NCBI GenBank assembly: GCA_022496805.1
Contig: CM040106.1
Location: forward strand, 7,750,001-7,814,000
Length of the DNA stretch: 64,000 nt
Direction: 5' to 3'
From: Pohlia nutans
Lineage: Eukaryota > Streptophyta > Bryopsida > Bryales > Mniaceae
Positions 46,468-57,241 of the stretch are shown here, in pieces. The position numbers and the translations under genes are program-made. How positions within the stretch are numbered: position 1 is the stretch's first letter; each line of letters starts with the position of its first letter. The notes below the pieces were generated by a model that was not told where the DNA came from, made no database searches, and saw only the letters and a list, made by a program, of their open reading frames with translations.

Positions 46468-46504
46468 TTCCCGCCACATCGTTCCCGCCTTATTGTCTAT
46501 AAAT
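46468..46504 (+). promoter_or_regulatory. Candidate core promoter: two TTCCCGCC sites plus TATA box
   Basis: TTCCCGCC occurs at 46468-46475 and 46482-46489, and TATAAAT at 46498-46504. TTCCCGCC resembles the E2F/DP core (TTTSSCGC), and the paired spacing just upstream of a TATA box is suggestive of S-phase-linked expression. The plus-strand coding region starts at 48061, so this would imply a ~1.5-kb leader with an intron ending at TTTCAG (48035 region). This is inference from sequence pattern only. Confidence 0.35.
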
Positions 46505-46960
46505 CTTGAAGTGCGACTGAAATATTCCTTTTCTCGTTTCATTGCGTGCTCATGCTCCTCCGTTCGCGCACTCCACCATACCGGTTCTTGTACTCTCTCA
46601 TGGTTGAAGGGAGGATTTTCTTTTGCTTAGCCTTTGAGGAGACTGCATGTAGTTGCGGGCTGAGGCTGTAGAATCGTGTCAAGAGGCGCTGTGTCCACGA
46701 CATATTTCGGTAAGGGATCACTACGTATCCAGAACTTCAATTTCTAGGGTTAGCGCGCACGATTTAGATAGGGTTCATTTTTAGTTGCATCTCATACTGT
46801 TATGTTATTTTAATCATTCGGACGGCGCCTTCTTTCCCACAGTTGTATTTGTAGTAGCTTTCATTTGTAATCCACAGTGCAGTTGTTGTTGCTTCGATTC
46901 GAAATGCAAAATGTACATGCCGTTGCTTCCCGATATTGTCGTCGTAAATTACGGGACATA

Positions 46961-47970
46961 TTAGATCGACTCGACCTGATTATCTCGCCTCGTACGCGAG
47001 GGAGAGCCATCCACCAATTTAGGTCGAGTCGACCTAATTGGCACCATTGTTACCTACATTAATCCTTGTAGTGGAGCGATATTCATCTTCCTGTTTAGGT
47101 CGACTCGACCTAATTTGAACCAACGCTACCTACATCTAGCCTTGTACTGGAGCTAGAGTGATCCTCCAATTTAGGTCGACTCGACCTAATTTGCACCTAC
47201 TTTACCATATCGCAACCTGGTACTGCTGCGAGATTTATCGTCGGGTTTACATCGACTCGACCTAAATCAATCGAGTACTCCAGACTTGATCACCTGGCTT
47301 CTTGTGGCTTCTTCAGGTCGGGTTGAGCTGAACTCCGGAGATGGCACGTAATGTGATAATCCAAATTCAGGTCGAGCCGATCTAAAGTATATCGAGCCCT
47401 TCCTTTCTGTAAACATTCTATATTGTATTCCGTGTTGTCTGTTCTCCACCATTTAGCTCGAGGCGTCCTAAATCGAGAGGACACTTAAATCTCATATGAG
47501 CGATACCCTCCAGTATGGGTCTAGTGTATCCACATTTGAGGTCGACTCGACCTAAACTACCACGGATAGTTATCTTCTGTTGAAAACCCAGCTGTGAGTC
47601 ATATCTCTCACCCCAAATTTCAACTTAGCTCGTGTCGACCTCAACTGCGGTATCCTTCCTTGTACGTTCATCAGGTAACCGGATGGAGGAGGAAAACCTT
47701 CACATCAAGTTAGCTCAATCCAACCTAAGTTGAGATGATTATCGAATCTATGTCTCTACAGCTCTGGATCGATACAATTTAGGACTGGCAGACCTACATT
47801 AAGACATGGTCAAGACAGATGAGGCCGAGTCGACCTAAACAAAATCCAAAGATTGACCATAGCCTTCCGCTCGGGACTGCAAGCGTATCCACCCTTTTGC
47901 TTTCGAATCCCTCCAGTTCCGTATGTACATCTTCCGAATCCCTCTTGTGATTTAGCTCGCCTCGAGCTAA
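46961..47970. repeat. Palindromic 19-bp site array upstream of DUF7869 gene
   Basis: About 14 copies or variants of TTAGGTCGA(C/G)TCGACCTAA start at about 46961, 47019, 47095, 47171, 47247, 47313, 47367, 47453, 47536, 47624, 47708, 47776, 47820 and 47951. Those at 47019, 47095, 47171 and 47247 are exactly 76 bp apart, and the first three are perfect. Spacer sequences in this part are visibly homologous but much more diverged (CCTACAT..., CCTTGTA-TGGAGC...), so the palindrome is better conserved than its surroundings. Downstream sites become degenerate. Confidence 0.9.
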
Positions 47971-48060
47971 TCAAGCATATGGGGAGCCATCTCCAATGTT
48001 CTATACTCTAACTTGAAGGCTTGCTATCTTTCAGGTATCTTCAGGTCCTCCACTGGTGCC

Positions 48061-50901
48061 ATGGACCCTACTCGCATGTCCATTGCTGGAATCGACTACT
48101 CGGACGACGAAGCTGAGGCACAGCACACACTCGACGTCGAGGTTCTGGATTGTGAAGGCATTCCTTGATGTCAGTGGAATACTCAGTGTGTAGCTCTGTT
48201 CAATGACGACGGCTTGCATTTTGGGGACAGAACTTGTCATAGCGTCAGCTCAAACCTTGTCTTTGGTGCGAACGGACCACTTGGAGACACTCACGATTCT
48301 GTTCACATAGTTCGGAGTCATTCTGAGGTAGACATCCCTCGTGAGTGGAGGTACTCGTTGCAGGCTTGGCCGATTTGGCTTGTCCATATCAATGGAGCTA
48401 GCCTCCATGATCATGAAATTCGGGACAACTACAACCGTTGCGAAGCTAGTCTCACGCAGCCCTCTTCCGCTAGGTCATCAAGATATACCAGAATAGTGAG
48501 GAATCCGCCCCGGGAGACTTCCGTAAAATCGCAGCAACTCCTCACTCGAGACTCTATCAACTCCGTCTCCAGCAAAGTTTGTTGCAGCAAGAATTGCGTT
48601 CAACCCTTTCCGAGGGATAAGATTCGTGCCTTCCGCGAACGTATGTATCAAGGCACCTCTTTCTAGTTCAGATTCCACATGAAGATTGACATCCACAGGC
48701 AGATTCACCATGATTCTCAAAACCGGAGGGTTGTGACTATCGAAGGTATTGATGTTTGCGTGCGAGCATGGATGCATATTGCAGGTGTCCCCGAAGCAAC
48801 ATTCTACCGTTATCAAACATACGCGGTGCAGGGGCGGCAAGCACATCCTCATGGAAATTCGGGAATCCGGAAGCCTTGTAATCACACCGTTCAAGCAACC
48901 GCCACGCTGCAATGTATTCTAGAGAAATCCGCGGACCACATGCCCCACCGCACGAGGACGCTCAAATCCGGGGAGAAGGTCGTTTCCATGATTCTGCCGG
49001 CAACCTTTCAGTGGAAAGGCACCATTCCCGAACTGAACAGGGTGAATGCAGCGTTTGGGTTGAAGGATGTCTCGCCTTCAAACTTGAGCAAGATTAGGAC
49101 ATCCACCTTCAGTGAGTTCGACGCAAAGAAACCAAGTGACAATTTCGCTCGGTGCGCAACGTGCGACAAATATCATTCTCTTAGGAGGGGATCAATAGCT
49201 GGATCCCTGCAAGCATTGCTTTGGGCTAAGAGATTAGACAAGCATCTGGCTCTTGCGCGTGCGCACCGAGAGTTCTATTACGCCAACCGCACCCGATCTT
49301 TCAACTTCCCCCACGAGTGTCTCACGATCATGCATGAGAAGATGGACCACGCAAAAACAGCTTCTTCGGTTTTCTCCCACAATAGCAAAGAGATTGATGG
49401 CCTTGTGAAGTTGCCCATTTCCGCTACTGGTATGCTTGCAAATGGCAATGGCGATGTGCGCTATGCGCATTACGGCCTGGATCTATTCTCGCATGATTCC
49501 AATTACACTATCGGCTCAATGACCAAGTTGTTGCGGGATCTAGAGTTGCCTCCTAAGTTTGCATATGGGGAATTTTTTGTGGGATCAAGGTCATCTCCAT
49601 TGTTTGATGCTGTACTTAAGGGGGCAGAGACTTGTGAACCATCGTTGCGTCCTACCGCTGGAACCTCTCCTCTAGCGACTCCTTTGCCGCCCGTTCTCTA
49701 TGTGCAAATGGACAACGCTACCGCGGACAACAAGAATAGATATGTTTTTTTTTTTTGGTCTCTTCTCATTGCAAAAAAAATATTTCGTGAAGTTTATGTT
49801 AATTTTATGCTGGTGGGTCACACCCACGACGTCATCGATGCGTTGTTTGGAAGGTGGAGCATGTTGTTGCGGAAGGAAAACTTTCCTACGATTCCTTTGC
49901 TCATGAAGTCCTTCATGGACGTGGAATCTATCCCCACTATCCCACACCTTGTCGAAGAAGTGCCCGATTTCAAAGGATTCATCGAAGGCAGTATTTTGGA
50001 GGGAGATGAAGCATTCGTAGAGCACACCAAGGCACAACAGTTCAAGTTCTACCTTGACTCTACTGGTTGTCCGGTGATGAAGTACAAGATTTTCTGCACG
50101 GATGTAGACTGGTTGCCCAAAGAAGGTGGAGGGATCAAATTGTAGAAGGAGGATTTCGAAGGTAGGAGTTTGTGGCCCCGCGGAGTGCCAATTCCTGTTG
50201 AGCAGCGTCCGATGAGGAACGTGGAAGACATCTCAAAAGGTATATCTGGATTTATCAAATACTAGGAGAATTTGTGCAATGAGGACCTCACTGGGGAATT
50301 CAGAAGACGCTATGAGCACTTGATTCATTATTGGCGGGCTGTGAAAGTAGCGCTTCAAGAGCCTCCGCAACCGTCCAATGTTTTGAAAGACGACTTCTGG
50401 CCCTCATCTCGGGTTGAAGCGATTGTGGAGGATCAATACGCAGAGGACGGTGACATTCGGGAAGAGTTTGCAGAGGATGACGTTTACGTTGGGCAGATGC
50501 GGGGTCGTCCATTGCCATCATTCAAGGTGGGTCGAGACCTTTACAAAGGCTACTTCGTTGCAATCCGACCAGCAGATGGTGACACTCGGCCAATTTGAAT
50601 TGCGAGGGCGTTGTCTGATCCTAACTGTAACCCAGTTAGACCAAACTGTGTCCTCATTCAGTACTTTCGTCCAACATCAAGGGATCAAAATGTCCAGGAC
50701 TACTACACTGGATGGGACACCTCGAGAGGTTTGCGTTGGAAGGTTGATGATACCGAACCTCCACTTTGGGAAGAAACAAATGCTTTGATGACAGCATGGA
50801 AGTCTAGGATTAAACGAGGTACTGTCGAGTGCATGATCAAAATTCCATCAGCTCAGATCGAAGTCATTAACCAAAGTTTGGCTTTGTATAATTCTACTTA
50901 A
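48061..50901 (+). pseudogene. DUF7869-type transposase-like gene, five nonsense codons, no frameshift
   Basis: One frame runs from ATG 48061 to TAA near 50901, 947 codons, broken only by TGA 48166, TAG 48664, TAG 50143, TAG 50263 and TGA 50596. The N-terminus (MDPTRMSIAGIDYSDDEAEA) is acidic. Around residues 175-240 is a Cys/Arg block (KVCCSKNCVQPFPRDKIRAF, then GIDVCVRAWMHIAGVPEATF). Near residues 548-600 is the DUF7869 core: LYVQMDNATADNKNRYVFFF and MLVGHTHDVIDALFGRWS, an RNase-H-like pattern with likely metal-binding D and H residues. The C-terminal 250 codons are acidic. All five stops could be single C-to-T changes from CAG or CGA. The start is chosen as the first ATG after a TTTCAG acceptor. 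Confidence 0.85.
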
Positions 50902-51344
50902 GCCGCTGTTGATTGGAGGCGATGGAGAGTATGGCTTGCTTGCTAGCTCTATGTGATAGTGTGTATTTGACTATTATTGTGATACTTTGCGCTTTGATGT
51001 AAGCGATATAGAGTCTATACTATGACTAGTTCATTAGACGTTGTAGATTTCTTTACACTTATTTCTCATTTTATATTTGTGTGTATCACTTTGAAGTTGA
51101 AGATTTCCATTTCAAAGACTAAGTGTTTTGATTTTGAAAAAAAATACGGATTGCAAGTGCAATATTTATATTCTATTAATATATTTACTATTACATTGTA
51201 CGTTTACTTCTTTGTATATTTGATCCGTTTTCCTTCAAAGATTAACTGTATGTGTTTGATTTTGAAACAAGTATATATAAAAGGTTTAGTGGTTAAGACC
51301 ACTGTTTTTTTGTTAGCGCGTTAAGCACTTGTCACAATTTAGGG
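50902..51344. other. AT-rich 3' flank of the DUF7869 locus
   Basis: No gene was recognised. Short plus-strand frames (for example 51022-51324) are Phe/Ile-rich and composition-driven. Confidence 0.45.
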
Positions 51345-51540
51345 TACGGGGCTAGTTGGTTGTTACAAATTTCCTGCCTGCCGAGGCTCACTTAGCAGCA
51401 CCAAGTCATGCATATCTCATATCCGCTCAAACGAATTCAATAGGAGTCGAACCCGGACCACCTATATGAGATAAACACCCACTCACAACCAACCATTGAG
51501 CTCATGACTTGGTGTCCAGGAGATGAGAAACCACTCCCTT
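51345..51540 (-). mobile_element. tRNA-derived SINE
   Basis: On the minus strand an A-box-like AGCTCAATGGTTGG (near 51502) is followed about 45 bases later by the B-box GGTTCGACTCC (51453-51443), the internal RNA polymerase III promoter of tRNAs. The sequence between does not fold as a good tRNA and the element continues into unrelated sequence (GCCTCGGCAGGCAGG, then TTTGTAACAACC), as in plant SINEs. The tract CCAAGTCATG near both ends may be a repeat within it. No tRNA gene is claimed. Confidence 0.7.
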
Positions 51541-52144
51541 ATACATAAGCATTATTTTTATTTAAAACGGTACTATATTAGTTTCAAATCGACCGTTCTT
51601 TTCATGACTCTCATTTTAATGGAAACTCCTCCTTTCAACTAGGACCGATCATTCTTTCGGTAACTCACTTTTTAATGGAAATTCCAACTTCCGTAGGATA
51701 TATGTACTAACTATCCACCTAATTTGACAACCCATTTAGATTCAATCCTCCCCCTTGAAAATAAGAGTTATGATTTTGAGAGGTCCCTTTTCTCTCATTT
51801 TAATGAATATTATGTTTATAGTTGTCTCAACATTAAATTTAATTAACTGTGAGAAGGCCATAATTATTTCTTATATTGAGACTTTTCACAGTCTCATTTT
51901 CATTTTCGACTCAAAGATAAACCTCTTTATCCCTTTACTAATATTTTTTTAAATAGGAGAAACAACATCAACTTTTAGGATTTCATTATAGGGTCACTAT
52001 TTGAGCATTATAATTTGTTGGTTTCAATTACTATTTTAAAAATAAATTATTGAACAACTAGCATTCCGTGTCAAAATTTGCAAAAAGTCTCAATATAACG
52101 AATACTAAGCTGCAATACTAGACCATCCAAGATGTAGGAAAATT
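51541..52144. other. AT-rich spacer, no gene recognised
   Basis: No coding or RNA gene seen. It lies between the SINE and the RPT4 remnant. Confidence 0.45.
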
Positions 52145-52308
52145 ACTTTTTTAAATCGATGAAAGTTAAGTACCGTCCCAAGTTGATCGAAATCATCCAT
52201 TTCATTAAGAAGCTCCAATAATGTACGCTAAATGTCCTTGGCTGCACTTGTACCTGCACTAAATCTCCGACCACCGATGGAATCAATCTCCATGAAGATG
52301 ATGCACAG
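52145..52308 (-). pseudogene. RPT4: RPT4 (26S proteasome ATPase) pseudogene, Walker B exon
   Basis: Reading leftward from an AG acceptor at 52309: LCIIFMEIDSIGGRRFSAGT, SAAKDI, stop, then RTLLELLNEMDDFDQLGTV. This corresponds to the RPT4 segment beginning CIIFMDEIDAIGGRRF. The Walker B aspartate codon is lost (FMEID instead of FMDEID), the first residue is L where P is expected, and DIQ is DI-stop (CAG to TAG). The exon start coincides with the DHQ/PCII boundary implied by the upstream exon. It cannot encode an active ATPase. Confidence 0.85.
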
Positions 52309-52666
52309 CTACTCCAAGGCAACACATACACGGGAATTGTACGATACTTGATGATTTTATCCAACTGAAGTACAGAAAATTGTTGACACGTTCAGTACTA
52401 CGGTTAGATCTTATAATGAAACCAAACATGTAGAAGGCTTCGATAATGAGAACATTATAACATAAAGAATCAAAAAACTCATCACTTCCTGCAAGATGGG
52501 GCTAAGCTCATACATGTTTTTTGACTCACAACCTGGAGAGCGAGCTGGAGAGTACAATGATTTCATTGTGAAAAAGGAAACCTACTCAAAATTATTTGGG
52601 TCATAAATTTTTCTTCTGCTTATTATAGATTGATGTTTCTCATAAATCTTAAAGAGAGAATCATAC

Positions 52667-52756
52667 TTGATGATCACAGGCATACCCAAACATCTCCTGA
52701 ATCAACTTTGCACTTTCTCCAATAATGTACTTGTCCACATTTGCACTTGACACAAC
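52667..52756 (-). pseudogene. RPT4: RPT4 pseudogene, middle exon
   Basis: A 90-bp exon between acceptor AAACAG (52757 side) and donor CAA|GTATGA. It encodes [20 protein letters not shown] and [10 protein letters not shown]. Compared with the RPT4 family pattern (VVSSAxIDKYIGES...EMFxYARDHQ) it has one inserted residue (YIIGES) and several replacements. The in-phase exon ends show that this is an unprocessed copy, not a retro-copy. Confidence 0.88.
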
Positions 52757-52887
52757 CTGTTTGTACATAACATCGATCTATCAGACAAACATCAGAGAAA
52801 CATAAGGAAATGTTTAAGCTTCAGCGAATGAATAAATAGGGGTGCCTAGCATGAGAACACATATTAATGGTATTTATAATTCAAAAC

Positions 52888-52972
52888 CTAAAGGAAATTT
52901 GCATCGTGGGTTTGCAATTGCAAGAGCCAGCACAATTTTCCCAATTATTGGAGTTCCATAGAGCAGGATACC
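52888..52972 (-). pseudogene. RPT4: RPT4 pseudogene, Walker A exon
   Basis: Encodes GILLYGTPIIGKIVLALAIA and NPRCKFPL between an AG acceptor (52973 side) and donor AG|GTTTTG. The Walker A loop GPPGTGKT is degraded to GTPIIGKI: the lysine remains but glycines and the threonine are lost. It is followed in order by the two exons at lower coordinates. No earlier RPT4 exons were recognised, so the copy is partial. Confidence 0.85.
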
Positions 52973-53114
52973 CTATAGAATACATAACTGGTTAACCCGT
53001 AAATGTCCGATTGTCCTGAAACTAGATCACAAACAGATTCAAAGCTTTGCAATTTTCTCATAAAACCTCGGATGACTTTCATCCTATCCACTTTTTAAAG
53101 CTTATTAAATTCTC

Positions 53115-53320
53115 TACCACTTACGATAAATCTCTTGTGATGGGAAGCTGTTGATAATATTGGAGAGACAATTATGTCAAATTTCTTGGATAGATTTTAT
53201 ACTTGCAATGGTCCTCTCACGTACACCTCATGTACATCTGAGCCATGCTAATATCTATATTTAGAGGCTAGCATCTACTTCTATTCAAAGGATTGGTACG
53301 TTTAAGGGTTAAGCAAACAT
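53115..53320 (+). repeat. Dispersed repeat family R1, copy 3
   Basis: Same-strand match to 3780-3966 and 43745-43945, with GATAAATCTCTTGTGATGGG, TCACGTACACCTCATGTACA, CATGCTAATATCTA and TTCAAAGGATTGGTACG. It lies just beyond the RPT4 remnant. Confidence 0.75.
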
Positions 53321-53984
53321 TAGATTTTTTTCACTCTTCATAATTCAATGTCATTTTAAAGCAGATTGTTGAAAAATGTTACACGAAGAAGGCCATATTC
53401 ATTATATTGAGACCTTTTGCAAATTTTCGGACGAAATGCTATTTATTCAAAAATTCATCTTTGAAATAGTTATTGAAACTAAAGAATAATAATGCTCAAA
53501 TTCTGACCCTATAATGAAATTCTAAAAGTTGATGTTGTTACTCCTATTTAAAAAAAAATACTAGTAAAGATATAAAACGGTTTATGTTTGAGTCTAAAAT
53601 AAAAACGAGAATGTGAAAAGTCACAATATAACAATTATATATGGCCTCGAATATATGAGGCCATATTTTTTAATAACTTCCTGTGACGTTAAGTAACAAA
53701 TCTTCCAATTTAAACCCTTCTGGCATCCATGTGTATGCATTCGTTTATGTAGAGCTTCTAATAAAATTCAATGAAATATGTAGCACAAGAGCTTCTAGTT
53801 ATTTTACTTAACTTATTACATTTTAATTCATGCGTGGATTTTATTAGATTGAACTATTCATAACACCATTACACAAATATACACTAATAGCTACTTTCTT
53901 TCCAGCATACCGGTACCAGTCACATGTTAGGCACTTACATATTAAAGGTTTAGGTTCCACACCTTAATACAAACATATATATAA

Positions 53985-55680
53985 TGTAAGTCAGGATCTT
54001 CAAGGTTGAATGTAGGTCCAATTGTCATGTCATCTCCAAGGGGAACAAGCTCTGTAATGGGCCGGGAGGTACTCTTATTTGGCCTCTTGGAGCCAAGTCT
54101 TGCTGCAGCGACAATAATCATTGTCCATTAACTAAGAGAAAATTGCTAAGCAGATAAATGCTTGATAATATCAATTGCAAGATCAATATACCCGAAGATG
54201 TCCAAGCAAGCTTTTCTATGACGACCTTATGATTCTACACAGCAGAATTTTGAAGCATACCTGTCTCAGAACATGTACGACATCTACCTCTGAAAGTTCA
54301 TTGTTACCAAATAGTAAGACATCACAAAAACCAGGCATTTTTCGTCTTGATTACGAATCTGCTAAGTACTAAAAGAGCGGTCTTACTAAATGAAAATATT
54401 GAATGCATGCTAGATAAAATGGAAAAATGCACATTGGAAATCTAAGAGAAGATGCAAAACGTACGTACTACATGACGTTTGATCTTCCAAGGCGCTCTTT
54501 CATTCTTCAAATGAGGTATTTGCATCCGTGGATCACCATCAGTAATCTGCTCAAGGTTATAACCTAAGAAACTGAACCTTTAATACATTGGAGCAACTTG
54601 GTGCACATCTGTCATTTGCAGGTCCCTATACAAAAGTGACATGCTAACACACATTTGGATATTCAAAAGATTATCAATGCAAAAACACTTAGAAGCATAT
54701 AAACATCTCCTCGCTTCAACACCCTGCAACCAGACTCCCCGGTGAGCTAAATGTTGTGGGTGCACAAAAACCACGTACAAGATTAATTACGTTTCAAAGT
54801 TTTCAAACTGAATAAGATGACTTCCCGCTAGAAAACCCCCACACTTGTCACATATATGCATGTAGATACTTAACATTCACAGTTGTACGGAAAATCCAGA
54901 CAAGTAGAAACATCTATCTTTGGCTCTTTAACTAACCATAGATTTTAGGAGACCTTTGGGAGTCCTAAAATATTAGTAGTAGAAACATGCAAGTCAATTG
55001 CATTGTGAAGCACTTGCAAACCAAGAAATCAAATTGACTACACGTTAAAAAAATGATTTCAGTGAGTACCTACTAACCTCCTTGATCATGGAACAACATG
55101 GAACAATATGGAAAAACAAATTTGTAATGCACTATGGATGAGCATGAATGTCATGTAACAACTTCATCATAAGTATCTTTGTGTTTTACTCGTTGAAGTT
55201 TACTATTTCGTAAACAAACTAGAGATGAAAGTTTAGCCTTGGGCCAATTCACTTTTCAAATACACTATAATTTTTTTGTAATTGCAAATATGACAACATT
55301 ACATAGAGCTCAATCCGATTATCATTAGAACTACGGAGATCATGAAGTACCCTCACTCTACGTGAGGGATATGCAGCTGCTGCTGATGCCGTAGAGAATA
55401 ACCTGATTTGCCTTATTCAACCTTATAAGCTACTATACATAGTGTATGCAAGAACTATAAAGATACAATAAAAAAAAGATGAGAAGAACTGAACCACGCC
55501 TCTCATCTGCAAAAGTAATTAGCAAACGTATAATTCAAAATTACTTTCTATGCATCAAATGTGTTAGTCACCAAAGTAGCTTATCCTTTCCCTTCTGCGC
55601 TACATCACCTGCTTCAACAGCAAAATATCGAGCTGAAACCGCCTGGTACCTTGCCGCCTGAAACGCACACATCCCTAGTA
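53985..55680 (-). pseudogene. Series of unidentified coding-like exons
   Basis: Several minus-strand segments look like exons by composition and GT/AG edges, but I do not recognise the protein. They are: 54105-53995 (RLGSKRPNKSTSRPITELVP, LGDDMTIGPTFNLEDPDL), 54325-54262 (MPGFCDVLLFGNNELSEVDV, then donor CAG|GTATGC), 54545-54478 (EQITDGDPRMQIPHLKNERA), 54722-54585 after acceptor TTGCAG (GVEARRCLYASKCFCIDNLL), and 55665-55590 after TTTCAG (AARYQAVSARYFAVEAGDVA). They may belong to one or more captured or duplicated host genes. Stop codons between segments are expected if these are introns. Confidence in any single exon is modest. Confidence 0.35.
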
Positions 55681-56139
55681 AGCATTCAAACGCAATTCAC
55701 ATGATAGATATGAAGACATTATAGCTATCGGTAAGCATTCGAACACAATAGTGAGGACAGTCACCCAGAAGACGTTACGACAATAAGCAAGCATTCGAAC
55801 AGCCTATGATAGATATGAAGAGGCCTCAAAAACAAATAACTTCCTCAAACCAATGCCATATCCAGATCCAAGCATGAGATTGTGAGGTGATTTGTGCAGC
55901 AGTGCTCTAGTGAAGAAGCCTCAACAAGCTGGTTCCTCTCAGCCTTGCTTCCTCTGCAATGACAACGGTGGTCGACCAGTTGATGATATGTTTCTTGCAG
56001 CACCAGTCCGGGTCAACAACGTTGCATTCGCTTGTCGTCTGCTACTTTGAGCTCCTATCCCTACGTCGTTTTTGTTCCCATAATCTTGCTATTGTTAAGA
56101 TTGTGCTCCACCAGATGTATACTTCAAGGGCATCACGTT

Positions 56140-56350
56140 CTTTTGCTTTGATGAACCCGGTACATTCTCTTTTCCAACGGAAGGACTCCCATACTTATCT
56201 AACGGTGTTTATATGTCCTTCACATCCGGCATGTGCACTAAGTGCGTACATGCCAACATTCTCCACATACCTGTTGTTGAAAAGGCTTGATCCAATGCCT
56301 CTACTTTCAGTGGCCATCGAAGAGTTTTGGGAAAATAAACAGATACACCT
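56140..56350 (-). pseudogene. Possible WD40-repeat (DCAF8-like) fragment
   Basis: The minus strand reads NRYVENVGMYALSAHAGCEG and HINTVR before a stop. A pattern of a basic residue, GxY-x-L, H-x-GC and N-T-V is reminiscent of the first WD40 blade of DCAF8/WDTC1-type proteins (L-x-GHxGCVNTV). Later frames on the same strand are broken. The plus-strand open frame over the same bases (55959-56354) is a shadow. The match is short, so another explanation is quite possible. Confidence 0.3.
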
Positions 56351-56359
56351 GTAACAAAT

Positions 56360-57241
56360 AAACGATATATATCTGTATCATTTGAGAACCTTCATGGCAA
56401 AGGTCTGCGAAATTATTGACGCTCTTGGAGTTCGTATAAACGCCTGCCATAGCTTCTGCCACAACTTTTTTGTGAATGCTAGGATGTAGTTCCCAAACTC
56501 ATTGTTTTATTTTGATTGGTTCCTATAAAATAAGCAATTATATCAGTTTTTCTATCAGGCTTCTAACCCCGTAAAGGAACATAGGGTCCCTACACGGCTT
56601 CTGAAATTAGGAAGTTGGGAATTTTGGGCTTATGGGCTTTGAATTGTAGAATGAGCAACAAAGGGACCCTGCCTCTTTTTGAAAGTACTTCTTAATTGGA
56701 AATTCATGAAGTGAGCAATTTTGTGTGATTTTTTTGAGTTCCAAAGAGGATATTTAGGCGTCACTTCAGACCCTTACATGTTCCTCCTCACATTTCTAAA
56801 TTACTTGATATTTTTAGCACATGTTTGGAATGATAATCTCTACGCAAAATTAAAAAAATTTACGGGTACAAAATATCCTAAATGAGTTCCATCAATCTTC
56901 CCAAAGGTGGCATTTTCTAAAAATTTGTGCAATTCTATTGATCCTTTTTCATGAAAATACTAAGTAATTCTTCTTTAATTTTAACAGTGCCGTTCATCAA
57001 AATTACCCCACACCAAAATGGAGTTGAGCTTGCTACAAGAGATAGTCAAGAAAACAAGAACTAAGTTCAATACCTCCCGGTCCTTTAGGAGTTAGTAAAT
57101 TTGGATAAAAACACGGATATGGTAATTAATTGAAGAGACATTTGTAGTTTAATAATAATAACAAAATACACTTACGACATCCAAGAACATCTAGGGACGT
57201 ATATCAAGCCTTAATATGACCGAGGCATCAATGGGTTGAGG
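56360..57241. other. AT-rich spacer, no gene recognised
   Basis: No gene, RNA or repeat that I can support lies between the WD40-like scrap and the stop codon of the gene at 57242. Confidence 0.4.

Noticed and set aside
51443..51502. tRNA gene on the minus strand
   Set aside because: A- and B-box matches are present, but no cloverleaf with proper acceptor and anticodon stems can be drawn; a tRNA-derived SINE explains it better.
52145..52972. RPT4 as a functional or alternative proteasome subunit gene
   Set aside because: Walker A is degraded, the Walker B aspartate is lost, an in-frame stop is present and both gene ends are missing.
55959..56354. 131-codon plus-strand open frame
   Set aside because: No recognisable motif; the opposite strand has a short WD40-like pattern and the surrounding fragments are all on the minus strand.
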